64,000 nucleotides of DNA. Source: Calditrichota bacterium. GTDB taxonomy: Bacteria; Calditrichota; Calditrichia; RBG-13-44-9; J042. Location of the stretch: positions 18,205 through 82,204 of the forward strand of contig JAADJD010000010.1 of the NCBI GenBank assembly GCA_013150955.1, written 5' to 3'. Positions 1-8,822 of the stretch are shown here, piece by piece (position 1 is the first letter of the stretch; each line of letters opens with the position of its first letter). The notes beneath the pieces were generated by a model that saw nothing but the letters and a program-made list of their open reading frames with translations, searched no databases and had not been told where the DNA came from. A program made the position numbers and the translations under genes.

Positions 1-1117
1 CAATCCACAGATCGTGATTGTCCACATGAGGCACGGGAATGGTTTTGAATGTCTTCCCGCCATCGGTGGATTTGTGGAACCGAACGTTCAGAACATAGAC
101 CGTTTCGGGGACTTTGGGATCGGCAAAAATATGGGAGTAGTAGAATGCCCGCTGGCGTAGATTCATATCGTCGCTGGTGCGGACCCAGGTTTTCCCCCCA
201 TCTTCAGAGCGGAAGACCCCACCCGCTTTTGCCTCCACAATGGCGTATACCAGATCCGACTGTGCCGGTGATACGGCAATGCCAATCTTCCCGATGATGC
301 CTTCGGGCAGCCCTTTGTTCCGGGTGATTTCGGTCCAGGTATCCCCGCCGTCGGTGGATTTGAATAAACCACTCCCGGGACCACCGCTGGTCATTCCCCA
401 TGGGGTACGATTAGCCTCCCAGAGCGCCGCGTAGATAATGCGCGGATTGTTCGGATCCAGTGCGATGTCCACCGCACCGGTTCGATCGTTCCGGTACAAA
501 ATCTTCTCCCAGGTTTTGCCCCCATCCAGGGATCGGTACACTCCTCGTTCCGGATTGCGACCGAAAATGTGCCCCATTGCGGCCACGTACACAATGTTTG
601 CATCGCGCGGGTGTACCCGAATCTTGGCGATGGTCTGGGTGTTGGTCAGTCCCATGTGTTGCCAGGTTTTTCCCTCGTCGGTGGATTTGTAAATACCATC
701 CCCGGGAGAGATGTTGCCGCGGATACAGGCTTCTCCCATTCCCACATAAATGACGTTGGGATCGCTGGGGGCAACGGCCACGGCTCCCACCGAGGCGGTG
801 GCAAACGCACTGTCCGACACCGGAAACCAGCTAATGCCCCCGTCCTCGGTTTTCCACAATCCACCTCCGGTGGCGCCAAAGTAGTAAGTGTACAGCAAAT
901 CGGGATGTCCTGCCACGGCGATGGATCGACCGCCACGGTAGGGACCAATGGAACGCCATTTCAGGTCCTGAAAAAAGGCCGGGGGCACGTCTTTAGCAGA
1001 AGTTGGTTTCGCTGCCAGGGTGGGCGGAGGAACAAGCGCTGCTATTGCCCAGAGAAATGCAAACATCATCAATGCGTGTATCGTGATTTTCCGATGAAAA
1101 CAAACAATGGCATGCAT
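1..1117 (-). CDS. BNR/VPS10-like beta-propeller exported protein (3' end cut by window edge)
   Basis: The open frame runs from an ATG at 1117 off the left edge, about 372 codons, with AAGGAG eight bases upstream of the start. The protein begins with a signal peptide (hydrophobic stretch ending near LAAKPTSA), then WRSIGPYRGGR and FGATGGGLWKTEDGG. It continues with repeated S-T/L-D-G/E-G-K-T-W blades (STDEGKTW, SLDGGKTW, STDGGDTW, SEDGGKTW, STDGGKTF). This is the signature of the large 'glycosyl hydrolase, BNR repeat/sortilin VPS10' propeller family, usually about 1000 residues, so most of the C-terminal part lies outside the window. The family sits in the periplasm or cell surface and its substrate is generally unknown; a hydrolase role is not demonstrated by anything visible. 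The S9 peptidase behind its start is transcribed in the same direction 58 bp upstream, suggesting a two-gene unit. Confidence 0.85.
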   Translation of the reverse strand, partial: MHAIVCFHRKITIHALMMFAFLWAIAALVPPPTLAAKPTSAKDVPPAFFQDLKWRSIGPYRGGRSIAVAGHPDLLYTYYFGATGGGLWKTEDGGISWFPVSDSAFATASVGAVAVAPSDPNVIYVGMGEACIRGNISPGDGIYKSTDEGKTWQHMGLTNTQTIAKIRVHPRDANIVYVAAMGHIFGRNPERGVYRSLDGGKTWEKILYRNDRTGAVDIALDPNNPRIIYAALWEANRTPWGMTSGGPGSGLFKSTDGGDTWTEITRNKGLPEGIIGKIGIAVSPAQSDLVYAIVEAKAGGVFRSEDGGKTWVRTSDDMNLRQRAFYYSHIFADPKVPETVYVLNVRFHKSTDGGKTFKTIPVPHVDNHDLWI

Positions 1118-1175
1118 GAGGAGTACTCCTTCTCGCGTTTTGGTAAAACGATTTGTCCCTTTAATCGATCGGGTT

Positions 1176-3170
1176 TTATTTCATGTACTTCTTGAACCAT
1201 TCCCGCAGGTAAAGAATCTGATACATTTTATTGGACGGATGCCGCAGACCGATGGGATGATATTCATCGGCGATGCGGATCATGGCCGTGTCCACTTTCC
1301 GGAGCTTCAGCGCCCGGTAATACTGTTCGGTTTGCTCCATAGGGGTGCGCAGGTCTTTTTCCCCGGTGATGAGCAACGTGGGGGTGGTGACGTTTCCCAC
1401 GTACATTAGGGGAGATCGTCGGAGGTGTTCCGACGGATCTTCCCAGGGAAGCTTTTTAAAACTGTAGTACCAGACGTGATAATCGGTGGTACCCACAAAA
1501 CTGAACCAGTTGGTTACCGGCTTCATCACCACTGCCGCAGCGAATCGATCGGTGTGTCCGATGATCCAGGAGGTAAGCACACCGCCTCCGCTACCTCCAC
1601 AAACGAACAGGTTGTTTTCATCGATATATCCGCGGGCAATGACCTCATCCACTCCCTTCATCAGGTCATCGTAATCCTGACCCGGATAGTTGTTTTTGAT
1701 GGCGTTGCCAAAGGCCTTTCCGTAGCCACTGCTTCCGCGGGGATTGGTATAAAGGACAACAAATCCATTGGCCGCATGATTCTGAAATTCGAATTTGAAG
1801 CTTACGCTGTACATGGCATGGGGTCCACCGTGAATGTACAATATGAGCGGGTATTTTTTATTGGGATCAAAATCCGGTGGTTTGACAATCCAGCCCTGAA
1901 TTTTCATGCCCCCGACAGAATCGTACCAGAACTGCTCCACTTCTCCCAGCCGAACGCCTTCCAGCACGTCATCGTTCACCGCAGTCAGGCGCCGGTAATT
2001 GGGGCGCTTTTTCTCGAACACCACCACGTCACCGGGTTGCCAGTAAGAGGACTGAATGGCCACGATGCGATCCTTAGGACCGATGTGGACATCCGTCAGC
2101 ACCTGCTGATCGCTGGTAATGTTTAAAATCTTCCCATCGCGGTTGACGTAGTACAGGTTCTGGGTGCCCCGATCCTGGGCCACAAAAAACAGCCCTTTCC
2201 CTTTCTCATCCCACTGCATCCACATGATGCGGCGGTCCAGTTCCGCGGTAAGATTCTTTGGAGCGCCACCGGTAAAAGGCATTAAATAGATGTCGGGAAC
2301 ATAATAGGTATCATCGGTCCTGTCATATCCCAGATAGGCGATGAATTTTCCATCGGGAGAAACCTGCGGATTGTAATCGGCGCCTTTCCGATGCGTTAGT
2401 TGTTCAATCTGCCCGGTTTTCAGATGAACCCGATAAATTTCGGATTCGCGGTATTCCCATTCCCAGTCCTCAGTCCGCAGGCCACTGAACAGAATGAACT
2501 CCCCATCGGGACTCCATCGGGGTGCCCCGTGATTGAACGGGCCAGAGGTAACCGGAATGGGAGTGCCACCGTCCGCCGGAACGCGGTAAATCTGGGAATA
2601 GCCGTTGGGAAGGTAGCCCATCCGGTCGCGGCGATAGTTCAGGTGGGTGATCACCCGGGGCGGATCGACCCACCGGGCACCTTCGGGACGCGGCAGTTTG
2701 ACCCGCCAGGGGGATTCGCTGTTGTCGTACATATTGAACGCAATTTCGGTACCGTCCGGTGACCAGGCAATATTTCTGGGGGATTGGGTAACCCGGGTAA
2801 TCTGCTGATGGCGTCCACTATCTATCCAGTACACAAAAATCTGCGTACCTTTGGGTTCGCCTTTTGCCAGGTAGGCAATACGGGATCCATCGGGTGACCA
2901 GCGGGGAGAGGAGCCCTTCACCAGAAATTGTTTGTTGGATCCATCGCTGCGCATTAACCAGATTTCGTTGACGTAGCGATCGTTAATTTTATCCGTCCAG
3001 CGCCGCTGAAACACGATATATTTACCGTCCGGAGAGAACCGGGGCTGAGAGACCGTTTCCCATTCCAGCCATTTATCCAGCGTCAATCGCGAGGCGTCTG
3101 ATGCCAGTGAGGCCAGGGATAATAGTAAAAGCCATAGCCATACCAACCGAAACTTAACACCCATCCGCAT
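1176..3170 (-). CDS. S9 family (prolyl oligopeptidase-type) secreted serine peptidase
   Basis: 664 residues. An N-terminal signal segment (about residues 5-24) is followed by a TolB/WD40-like propeller with repeated SPDG motifs (residues ~45-390) and a C-terminal alpha/beta-hydrolase domain (~430-664). Catalytic residues are readable: HGGPH oxyanion region near 447, nucleophile Ser527 in GGSGGG, Asp606 in TGEKDLRTP, and His638 in DEYHPIG. S9 enzymes cleave short peptides (dipeptidyl or acylaminoacyl peptidases); exact specificity cannot be read here. The residue after the catalytic His is Pro where Gly is common. The export signal implies periplasmic peptide digestion. It lies immediately upstream of the BNR-propeller gene on the same strand and divergent from the TonB receptor. 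Confidence 0.92.
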   Translation of the reverse strand: MRMGVKFRLVWLWLLLLSLASLASDASRLTLDKWLEWETVSQPRFSPDGKYIVFQRRWTDKINDRYVNEIWLMRSDGSNKQFLVKGSSPRWSPDGSRIAYLAKGEPKGTQIFVYWIDSGRHQQITRVTQSPRNIAWSPDGTEIAFNMYDNSESPWRVKLPRPEGARWVDPPRVITHLNYRRDRMGYLPNGYSQIYRVPADGGTPIPVTSGPFNHGAPRWSPDGEFILFSGLRTEDWEWEYRESEIYRVHLKTGQIEQLTHRKGADYNPQVSPDGKFIAYLGYDRTDDTYYVPDIYLMPFTGGAPKNLTAELDRRIMWMQWDEKGKGLFFVAQDRGTQNLYYVNRDGKILNITSDQQVLTDVHIGPKDRIVAIQSSYWQPGDVVVFEKKRPNYRRLTAVNDDVLEGVRLGEVEQFWYDSVGGMKIQGWIVKPPDFDPNKKYPLILYIHGGPHAMYSVSFKFEFQNHAANGFVVLYTNPRGSSGYGKAFGNAIKNNYPGQDYDDLMKGVDEVIARGYIDENNLFVCGGSGGGVLTSWIIGHTDRFAAAVVMKPVTNWFSFVGTTDYHVWYYSFKKLPWEDPSEHLRRSPLMYVGNVTTPTLLITGEKDLRTPMEQTEQYYRALKLRKVDTAMIRIADEYHPIGLRHPSNKMYQILYLREWFKKYMK

Positions 3171-3716
3171 GGTGGAAACCTCCTGATTAATCCATCATGT
3201 TATGCTTGTTTAAAAGGTAATTGGGGATAGGGGTAAAGCCAATCCTTTGAGAGGAAGAAGTCAAAGGTGGGTCGTTCACCCGATCGCGCCACTGAAAAAA
3301 GACCTGCATGTACAGCTCCATTGCTAAAGATGCAAAATTAGAAAAGTTTTTGGGAAAATCAAATCGTAAATTCAGGGAATTCGATAAAAAACAGGCGCGC
3401 GGTGGATGGGAAGAGAACGGGCGCTGTAGAAAACGAGTTCCTGCCGCCGGGAATTTGCATGATTGCCCGGTTCCCCCGCTTCCGATCCGATCGAAAAGAA
3501 AATCGGTCCTGCGATCTCCCGATGCATGAATTTTCATTGTCTTCAAGAATTCGGTAAAATGCGGAAAATTTAACAAAATTCGATGATTAGCCATGCTTGC
3601 ATTCCGAAAAATGCTTGTAAAAATAAAGTAATGGGTTATATTTTTATTCAGCATTTCCGATAATATACGGTTACGGTATGCGCAAGGTCCAGACAGGAAG
3701 CAGGGGTTAGACATCC
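3171..3716. other. Divergent intergenic region, promoters for peptidase and TonB receptor
   Basis: This 546 bp spacer lies between two divergent genes. It is AT-rich between about 3540 and 3680, where promoters are likely, but no confident -35/-10 pair was identified. A GCCACTG string near 3288 resembles the B12-box core, but no surrounding cobalamin-riboswitch architecture is visible. A 175-codon open frame on the minus strand has no recognisable domain or convincing composition and is not called as a gene. Confidence 0.5.
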
Positions 3717-5963
3717 ATGCAAATGGGTCGACAGGGTTTGGTGGCGGTAGGGATATGGTTTTGGATTTTGATCCCCATTGTCCACGCTCAGGATACCTCG
3801 CAGGTAAACATCTTAAAATTTTCCCTGGAAGAATTGATGCAGATCCAGGTGGCCACGGCTACCCGCTATCAAACTGTGGTTGCGGATGCCCCTGCGCCCA
3901 TGTTTGTGATTACCGAACAGGAGATTCGGGAGCGGGGGTATCGGACGTTGTTGGACGTCCTGCACGACGTGCCGGGATTTGATTTCACCCATGTGAATGG
4001 GTTGTATCCCCAGCTGGTGCATCAGCGGGGACTGCGCGGTAACAACAACCGCACCCTCATCTTCATCGATGGCGTGCCTGATCAAAATCTTTATGAAATG
4101 AACATGCTGGGGGCCAGCCTGGATTACGATCTGACCAATGTTAAACAAATTGAAATTTTGTACGGGCCGGCTTCTGCACTGTATGGCGCCAATGCCTTCA
4201 GCGGGGTGATTAACATCATCACCAAAACAGGGGAAGATTTACAGCAACAAAAGACCATTCAGTTTGGGGCAAGGATGTATGCCCAGGGGGTTCAGCGGAG
4301 TGGATTATCCGGCAGTTTTGCACTGGGGGGTATTCGTGAAAATGGCGATGTGAGCTGGGCGGTTACCGGGTTTCTTCGCCAGGATGACGGATATTTCTTT
4401 GGAAACGTGCGTGAATTTCTGGTGCGGCAACCGCCCCGGGGTACCGCATTTACCGTGAATTATGACAATTCCTGGGTGCGGGCTTACCAGTTGAATCTTT
4501 ACCTGCGATGGAAACAGCTGGAATTACGGGCCTACAACTGGTTGTATCGAATGGGACAGGGAACTTTCAATAACGGTTTCTGGGTGTTTGATCATCCGGT
4601 TCAGAATTTGAACGTTCAAACCCGCGATGGGGTGGTGCGGCGGGTCAATATCCCGGAAATTCAATGGGCGCCTCAGAATCAATCGATCCTGCTGGCCTAT
4701 CAAACCGATCTCCGTCCCCGCTGGTTGTTGCGCTCCAGTTTCCTGTATCGCATTACCCACCTGCGCCCTCAATCGTTCGATGCGGAGCCGGGGCCGGTGG
4801 CGCAGAAGAGTCTTACAGTGGAAAAGGACACCATCCCGGGCGATAATTTATATGCGGTGTTTTATCGGCGATATTCGTACTCACTCCGGTCGGATCACTG
4901 GATCCAGTGGGAACACGCCCCCGCAGGAAAACTCACCTTTGGGGTGCAGTTTGAAAAGATGAACGTACCGCTGGATTATGAAATACGCCCGTTGAATCCC
5001 GTGCGCGGCGTTTTTGAAAACTGGCGGCTGCAACCCCGGGTGAAGATTCTGAATCTGGCTGCCTTTGCTCAGGAAGATTACCGCTTGAGTGCCAGATGGT
5101 TGCTGTTTGCCGGGGTGCGCATCGACTATTACCAGTACGATGTGCAGGATCGGCGATACGGGGATGTGAATTATACCACCTGGAATCCCCGGGTGAGCAT
5201 CATTTATCAGCCTTCTCCGGCCGCCTATGCCAAACTGTTTGTGGGCAGCGCTTTTCGCAGCCCAACGCCGTGGGAACTTTTCTCTTCCACGGCCTTCCGG
5301 ATACCCAATCCCGATCTGAAGCCCGAAAAGAAGCAGACCGTGGAACTGGAATTGTTCTACACCTGGAAACATCTTCAATTGACCCTGAACGGTTACATTC
5401 AGCAGGCGCGGGATTTAATTGTGAATTCTGTGAGCACCGGGGAGGGTGACCAGACGCAAAATCAGAACATTGGAAAAGTTCAGGTTTATGGTGCCGAACT
5501 GCGGGCCCGCTGGAAGTGGGGGCAATCGCTATCTCTGGATGGAAACGTGACGTACCAGGATCCGCGCTACCGCTCCATTCCACCCCTGTTAATCCCGCGC
5601 ATTGCAGCCCACGATGGCATCCATGTGCCCGATCTGGCGCGTTTTAAAGCCAATCTGATCGTGACCTATCGATGGTTGCCCGGAGTGCAACTGACCCTGC
5701 GGAACAACTGGGTGGGAAAGCGGGAAACCATCGCCACCAATCCCCTGCCAGAAGTGGACGGGTACTGGCGCATGCACGTGGTGGTGAACCTGGGGCGGGC
5801 GGGTCAGGACGGGATCAATCTGCAGCTGGGGGTGGACAATGTGTTTAACGTGGAGGCCTGGGATCCCGGGCTGCGAGCCGCTAATGGGTACCGGTTTCCG
5901 GTCATGCATCCCATTGGCGATCGATTTTTCTGGGTTCGCATACAATACTGGTTTACGTCTTAA
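3717..5963 (+). CDS. TonB-dependent outer-membrane receptor
   Basis: 748 residues with a signal peptide ending at ...PIVHAQ (about 25). The plug domain covers roughly residues 40-170 and shows family hallmarks: SLEELMQIQVATATR, PAPMFVITEQEIRERG, LLDVLHDVPGF, RGLRGNNNRTLIFIDGVP, IEILYGPASALYGANAFSGVINIITK. The rest is a 22-strand-type barrel rich in alternating aromatic strands, ending in a terminal aromatic strand (RIQYWFTS) expected for BAM recognition. Such receptors import iron complexes, cobalamin, nickel chelates or oligosaccharides using TonB energy; the ligand cannot be inferred. The YfiR-like gene starts 14 bp downstream and the histidine kinase follows, so receptor and signalling genes probably form one operon. 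Confidence 0.93.
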   Translation: MQMGRQGLVAVGIWFWILIPIVHAQDTSQVNILKFSLEELMQIQVATATRYQTVVADAPAPMFVITEQEIRERGYRTLLDVLHDVPGFDFTHVNGLYPQLVHQRGLRGNNNRTLIFIDGVPDQNLYEMNMLGASLDYDLTNVKQIEILYGPASALYGANAFSGVINIITKTGEDLQQQKTIQFGARMYAQGVQRSGLSGSFALGGIRENGDVSWAVTGFLRQDDGYFFGNVREFLVRQPPRGTAFTVNYDNSWVRAYQLNLYLRWKQLELRAYNWLYRMGQGTFNNGFWVFDHPVQNLNVQTRDGVVRRVNIPEIQWAPQNQSILLAYQTDLRPRWLLRSSFLYRITHLRPQSFDAEPGPVAQKSLTVEKDTIPGDNLYAVFYRRYSYSLRSDHWIQWEHAPAGKLTFGVQFEKMNVPLDYEIRPLNPVRGVFENWRLQPRVKILNLAAFAQEDYRLSARWLLFAGVRIDYYQYDVQDRRYGDVNYTTWNPRVSIIYQPSPAAYAKLFVGSAFRSPTPWELFSSTAFRIPNPDLKPEKKQTVELELFYTWKHLQLTLNGYIQQARDLIVNSVSTGEGDQTQNQNIGKVQVYGAELRARWKWGQSLSLDGNVTYQDPRYRSIPPLLIPRIAAHDGIHVPDLARFKANLIVTYRWLPGVQLTLRNNWVGKRETIATNPLPEVDGYWRMHVVVNLGRAGQDGINLQLGVDNVFNVEAWDPGLRAANGYRFPVMHPIGDRFFWVRIQYWFTS

Positions 5964-5977
5964 ACCCGGATGGGACG

Positions 5978-6526
5978 ATGCGATTTCATCGGATTACAAC
6001 CGCCGTCTTCTACATGTTCCTGCTGGAAGTGTTATTGCTTGAGGGGCAGGGACAGTACGCCGAATATCAGGTGAAGGCGGCTTACATCGAAAAATTCACC
6101 CATTTCATCAAGTGGCCAAACCTGCCCGTGGCCGATGGGAAACATCGTTTTGTCATAACCATTCTGGGAGAAGACCCCTTTGGGCATTATATTGATGAGT
6201 TGTTTGCCTCCGTTCGGGTCAAGAATCTGCCGGTGGAGATTCGCCGCATTCAGAAGGTGGACGAACTGGATAGCACCCACATCCTGTTCATTTCCCGTTC
6301 GGAGCGCAAACGGATTGACGCCATTGTGGAACGGGTGCGGCATCGTCCCATTCTCACCATCGGCGATACGCCCGGCTATTGCGAGGCCGGGGTGATTCTG
6401 AACCTGTTTAAACGGGAAAATTACATTCGTTTTGAGGCCAATCTGGCCGCAATTGCCGATTCGGGTCTGGAGGTCAATTCCCGATTATTAAAACTGGCGA
6501 AAATTGTGGGAGCGGCAGAAAGGTAA
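5978..6526 (+). CDS. YfiR/DUF4154-type periplasmic signalling protein
   Basis: 182 residues. An N-terminal hydrophobic signal (residues ~8-22) is followed by the typical opening of the DUF4154/YfiR family: EYQVKAAYIEKFTHFIKWP, then VITILGEDPFG near 52, ILFISRSERKR, and a closing GVILNLF...IRFEANLAAIADSGLEVNSRLLKLAKIV. In Pseudomonas, YfiR is a periplasmic repressor binding the CHASE8 sensor of the diguanylate cyclase YfiN. Here the neighbour is a histidine kinase with a similar sensor, encoded directly after the stop codon (ATG two bases after TAA). The likely role, by inference, is control of that kinase from the periplasm. The start is an ATG with a weak ribosome site. Confidence 0.85.
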   Translation: MRFHRITTAVFYMFLLEVLLLEGQGQYAEYQVKAAYIEKFTHFIKWPNLPVADGKHRFVITILGEDPFGHYIDELFASVRVKNLPVEIRRIQKVDELDSTHILFISRSERKRIDAIVERVRHRPILTIGDTPGYCEAGVILNLFKRENYIRFEANLAAIADSGLEVNSRLLKLAKIVGAAER

Positions 6527-6527
6527 C

Positions 6528-8804
6528 ATGGCACGACTGGGTCAACAACAGACATTGCGGGAAAAGCTGGTGCTCATCATCGTCACGGTGGCGGTGCTTT
6601 CCAGCGGTATGGGGATCCTGCTCATTACCCTGCACGATTTGCGGTATTACCGCAACGATTTCGAACGCAACGTGCACACCCTTGCCCATGTGGTGGCCGA
6701 AAATGTGATCAGTGAACTGGTCTTCGAGGATCACGAACAGGCGCGCATTACCCTGTCGCATCTCATGTCGGTTCCCTACATCAACAAAGTGGTGATTTTT
6801 GACAACCAGCAAAATGTCTTCGCACGTTTCTCCCGCGCACCGGACGACACCCTGGTGCAAATCCCCCTCACCACGGAGGGATCCTTATTTAAAGGGAATA
6901 CCCTGTATTTGATGCACACCATCTTTCTGGACGATAAGGGGTACGGTAAGCTGTACATCGAAGCCAACACCGCTTATCTGGATCGCGTGCTGACGCAGCG
7001 CATGTACGACTTCCTGGTGGTGCTGTTTATCATTGCCATTCTGGCCTTTTTCCTGGCCTTTTATTTTCAGGGCTACATTTCCCGCCCGATCCTCAACCTT
7101 TCCCGGGTGCTCAAACAAATTTCCGAGAGTCGGGATTTTTCCAAACGCCTGAAGCGACGGTCAGGAGGGGAGATTGGCGAGCTGTACGATGGTGTGAATC
7201 ACTTGCTGGATACCATCCAGGCGCATGAGAAAGAGATCGAGAGCACGCTGGAAGAATTGAAACGGAGCGAATCGCGCTTCCGCTATATTTTCGAAAAATC
7301 CAACGACGCCATGTACGTGCTACAAAACGATAAGTTTGTGCTGATCAATCCGCGATTTGTGGAATTGTTCGAATATACTCAGGAAGAAACCACCGCACCG
7401 GATTTTAACTTTTTAAAGCTGGTGGCACCCGAAAGCATCCCGGCGATTCAGGAGCGTTACGAACGGCGAATGCGGGGAGAAACCATCTCCAATCAGGTCA
7501 CTTTCAAGGCCGTCTCCAAATCCGGTAAAAAGTACATTCTAACGGCCAGTTTATCGGAAATTGAATGGGGTGGAGAGCCGGCCATACTGGGAGTGTTGCG
7601 CGACATCACCGACCAGGTGAATCTGGAAAATCAGTTGCGGCAGGCGCAGAAAATGGAAGCCATTGGCAAGCTGGCGGGTGGGATTGCCCACGACTTTAAC
7701 AACATCCTTACCGCCATCAATGGGCATGCCCAGCTGGCATTGCTGCGGGCCAATCAGGATGAAGCCACCCGGAAAGACTTGCTGGAAATTGTAAAAGGGT
7801 GCGATCTGGCCGCCAAGTTGACCCGCCAGTTGCTGGGATTCAGCCGAAAACAGATTGTGGAACTGAAGGTGATCAATATCAACGATGTGATTCGCAACAT
7901 GCAGAAAATGCTGCGGCGGCTGATCAGCGAGGATATCGATATCCAGTTGAAGCTGAATCCCGACGTTCCACCCATCAAGGCCGATCCGGGACAGATTGAA
8001 CAAATCTTAATCAACCTGATCGTGAATGCGCAGGATGCCATTCAGGCCAAGAAGGAACATCAGACCACCGATCGAATTATCATTGCCACCGATGCGGTGT
8101 TTCTTGACAAACGAACCTTCGGGATCCATCCCGTGGAACGGACGGGCTGGTTTGTGGTATTATCCGTTAGCGACACGGGCATCGGGATGACGGAAGAGGT
8201 GAAGAGCCGGATATTTGAACCCTTTTTTACCACCAAGAAGGAACGCAAGGGTACCGGTCTGGGACTTTCCATGGTTTATGGAATTGTGCAGCAAAACAAC
8301 GCCGATATTTACGTGTACAGCGAACCCGGCGAGGGCAGTACGTTTAAGATTTACTGGCCTGCCGAAACACGGGCGCAAAAGGCCGATAGCTTTTCGCCGG
8401 ATCGCCTGCCCAGTGTGATCCGGGGGAACGAAACCATCCTGTTTGTGGAAGATGACGATGGCGTGCGGCATTTCGGCTGTGAAGCCCTGTCGTCCCTGGG
8501 GTATCGCGTGATTCAGGCGGCGAATGGAAAGGAAGCGCTGGAATTGTTCCGGAAACACAACGGCAAAATCGATATTCTGGTGACTGATACCGTGATGCCA
8601 CAGATGGGAGGAAAGGAACTGGCCGATCGGATTCTGGAAATGCGGTCGGATCTGAAAGTGCTGTTTGCCTCCGGCTACACCGATGAACAGATCGTCCACC
8701 ATGGCGTGCTGGAAGAAGGCATATTTTTCATTCAAAAACCCTATACCATCGAACAACTGGCCAAAAAAATCCGCCAGGTTCTGGATGGGGATGGCCATAG
8801 CTAA
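6528..8804 (+). CDS. Hybrid sensor histidine kinase (CHASE8-like sensor, HAMP, PAS, HisKA, HATPase, receiver)
   Basis: 758 residues from the ATG at 6528, preferred over an upstream TTG because AGAAAGG precedes it by five bases and it follows the yfiR-like stop. Order: TM1 (~14-35), periplasmic sensor (~36-158), TM2 (~162-184), HAMP (~185-237), PAS (~248-362), HisKA with phospho-acceptor His388 in GGIAHDFNN, HATPase (N box NLIVNAQDAI, G1 DTGIGM, G2 GTGLGLS), and a C-terminal receiver with acidic pocket EDDD (641-644) and Asp687 as phosphate acceptor (LVTDTVMP). The sensor sequence (LAHVVAENVISELVFED...ARITL) resembles CHASE8 of YfiN. Kinase and receiver are in one protein, so an unlinked Hpt or phosphorelay output is expected; no response regulator with a DNA-binding domain is adjacent. 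Confidence 0.93.
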   Translation: MARLGQQQTLREKLVLIIVTVAVLSSGMGILLITLHDLRYYRNDFERNVHTLAHVVAENVISELVFEDHEQARITLSHLMSVPYINKVVIFDNQQNVFARFSRAPDDTLVQIPLTTEGSLFKGNTLYLMHTIFLDDKGYGKLYIEANTAYLDRVLTQRMYDFLVVLFIIAILAFFLAFYFQGYISRPILNLSRVLKQISESRDFSKRLKRRSGGEIGELYDGVNHLLDTIQAHEKEIESTLEELKRSESRFRYIFEKSNDAMYVLQNDKFVLINPRFVELFEYTQEETTAPDFNFLKLVAPESIPAIQERYERRMRGETISNQVTFKAVSKSGKKYILTASLSEIEWGGEPAILGVLRDITDQVNLENQLRQAQKMEAIGKLAGGIAHDFNNILTAINGHAQLALLRANQDEATRKDLLEIVKGCDLAAKLTRQLLGFSRKQIVELKVININDVIRNMQKMLRRLISEDIDIQLKLNPDVPPIKADPGQIEQILINLIVNAQDAIQAKKEHQTTDRIIIATDAVFLDKRTFGIHPVERTGWFVVLSVSDTGIGMTEEVKSRIFEPFFTTKKERKGTGLGLSMVYGIVQQNNADIYVYSEPGEGSTFKIYWPAETRAQKADSFSPDRLPSVIRGNETILFVEDDDGVRHFGCEALSSLGYRVIQAANGKEALELFRKHNGKIDILVTDTVMPQMGGKELADRILEMRSDLKVLFASGYTDEQIVHHGVLEEGIFFIQKPYTIEQLAKKIRQVLDGDGHS

Positions 8805-8822
8805 TCCGGGGATTTTACGGGC

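Noticed and set aside
3284..3300. GCCACTG string resembling a cobalamin-riboswitch box before the TonB receptor
   Set aside because: The other conserved parts of the cobalamin riboswitch and its stems are not visible around it.
3187..3714. 175-codon minus-strand open frame in the divergent spacer
   Set aside because: No domain, no ribosome site, low-complexity composition, and it covers the region where two divergent promoters must lie.
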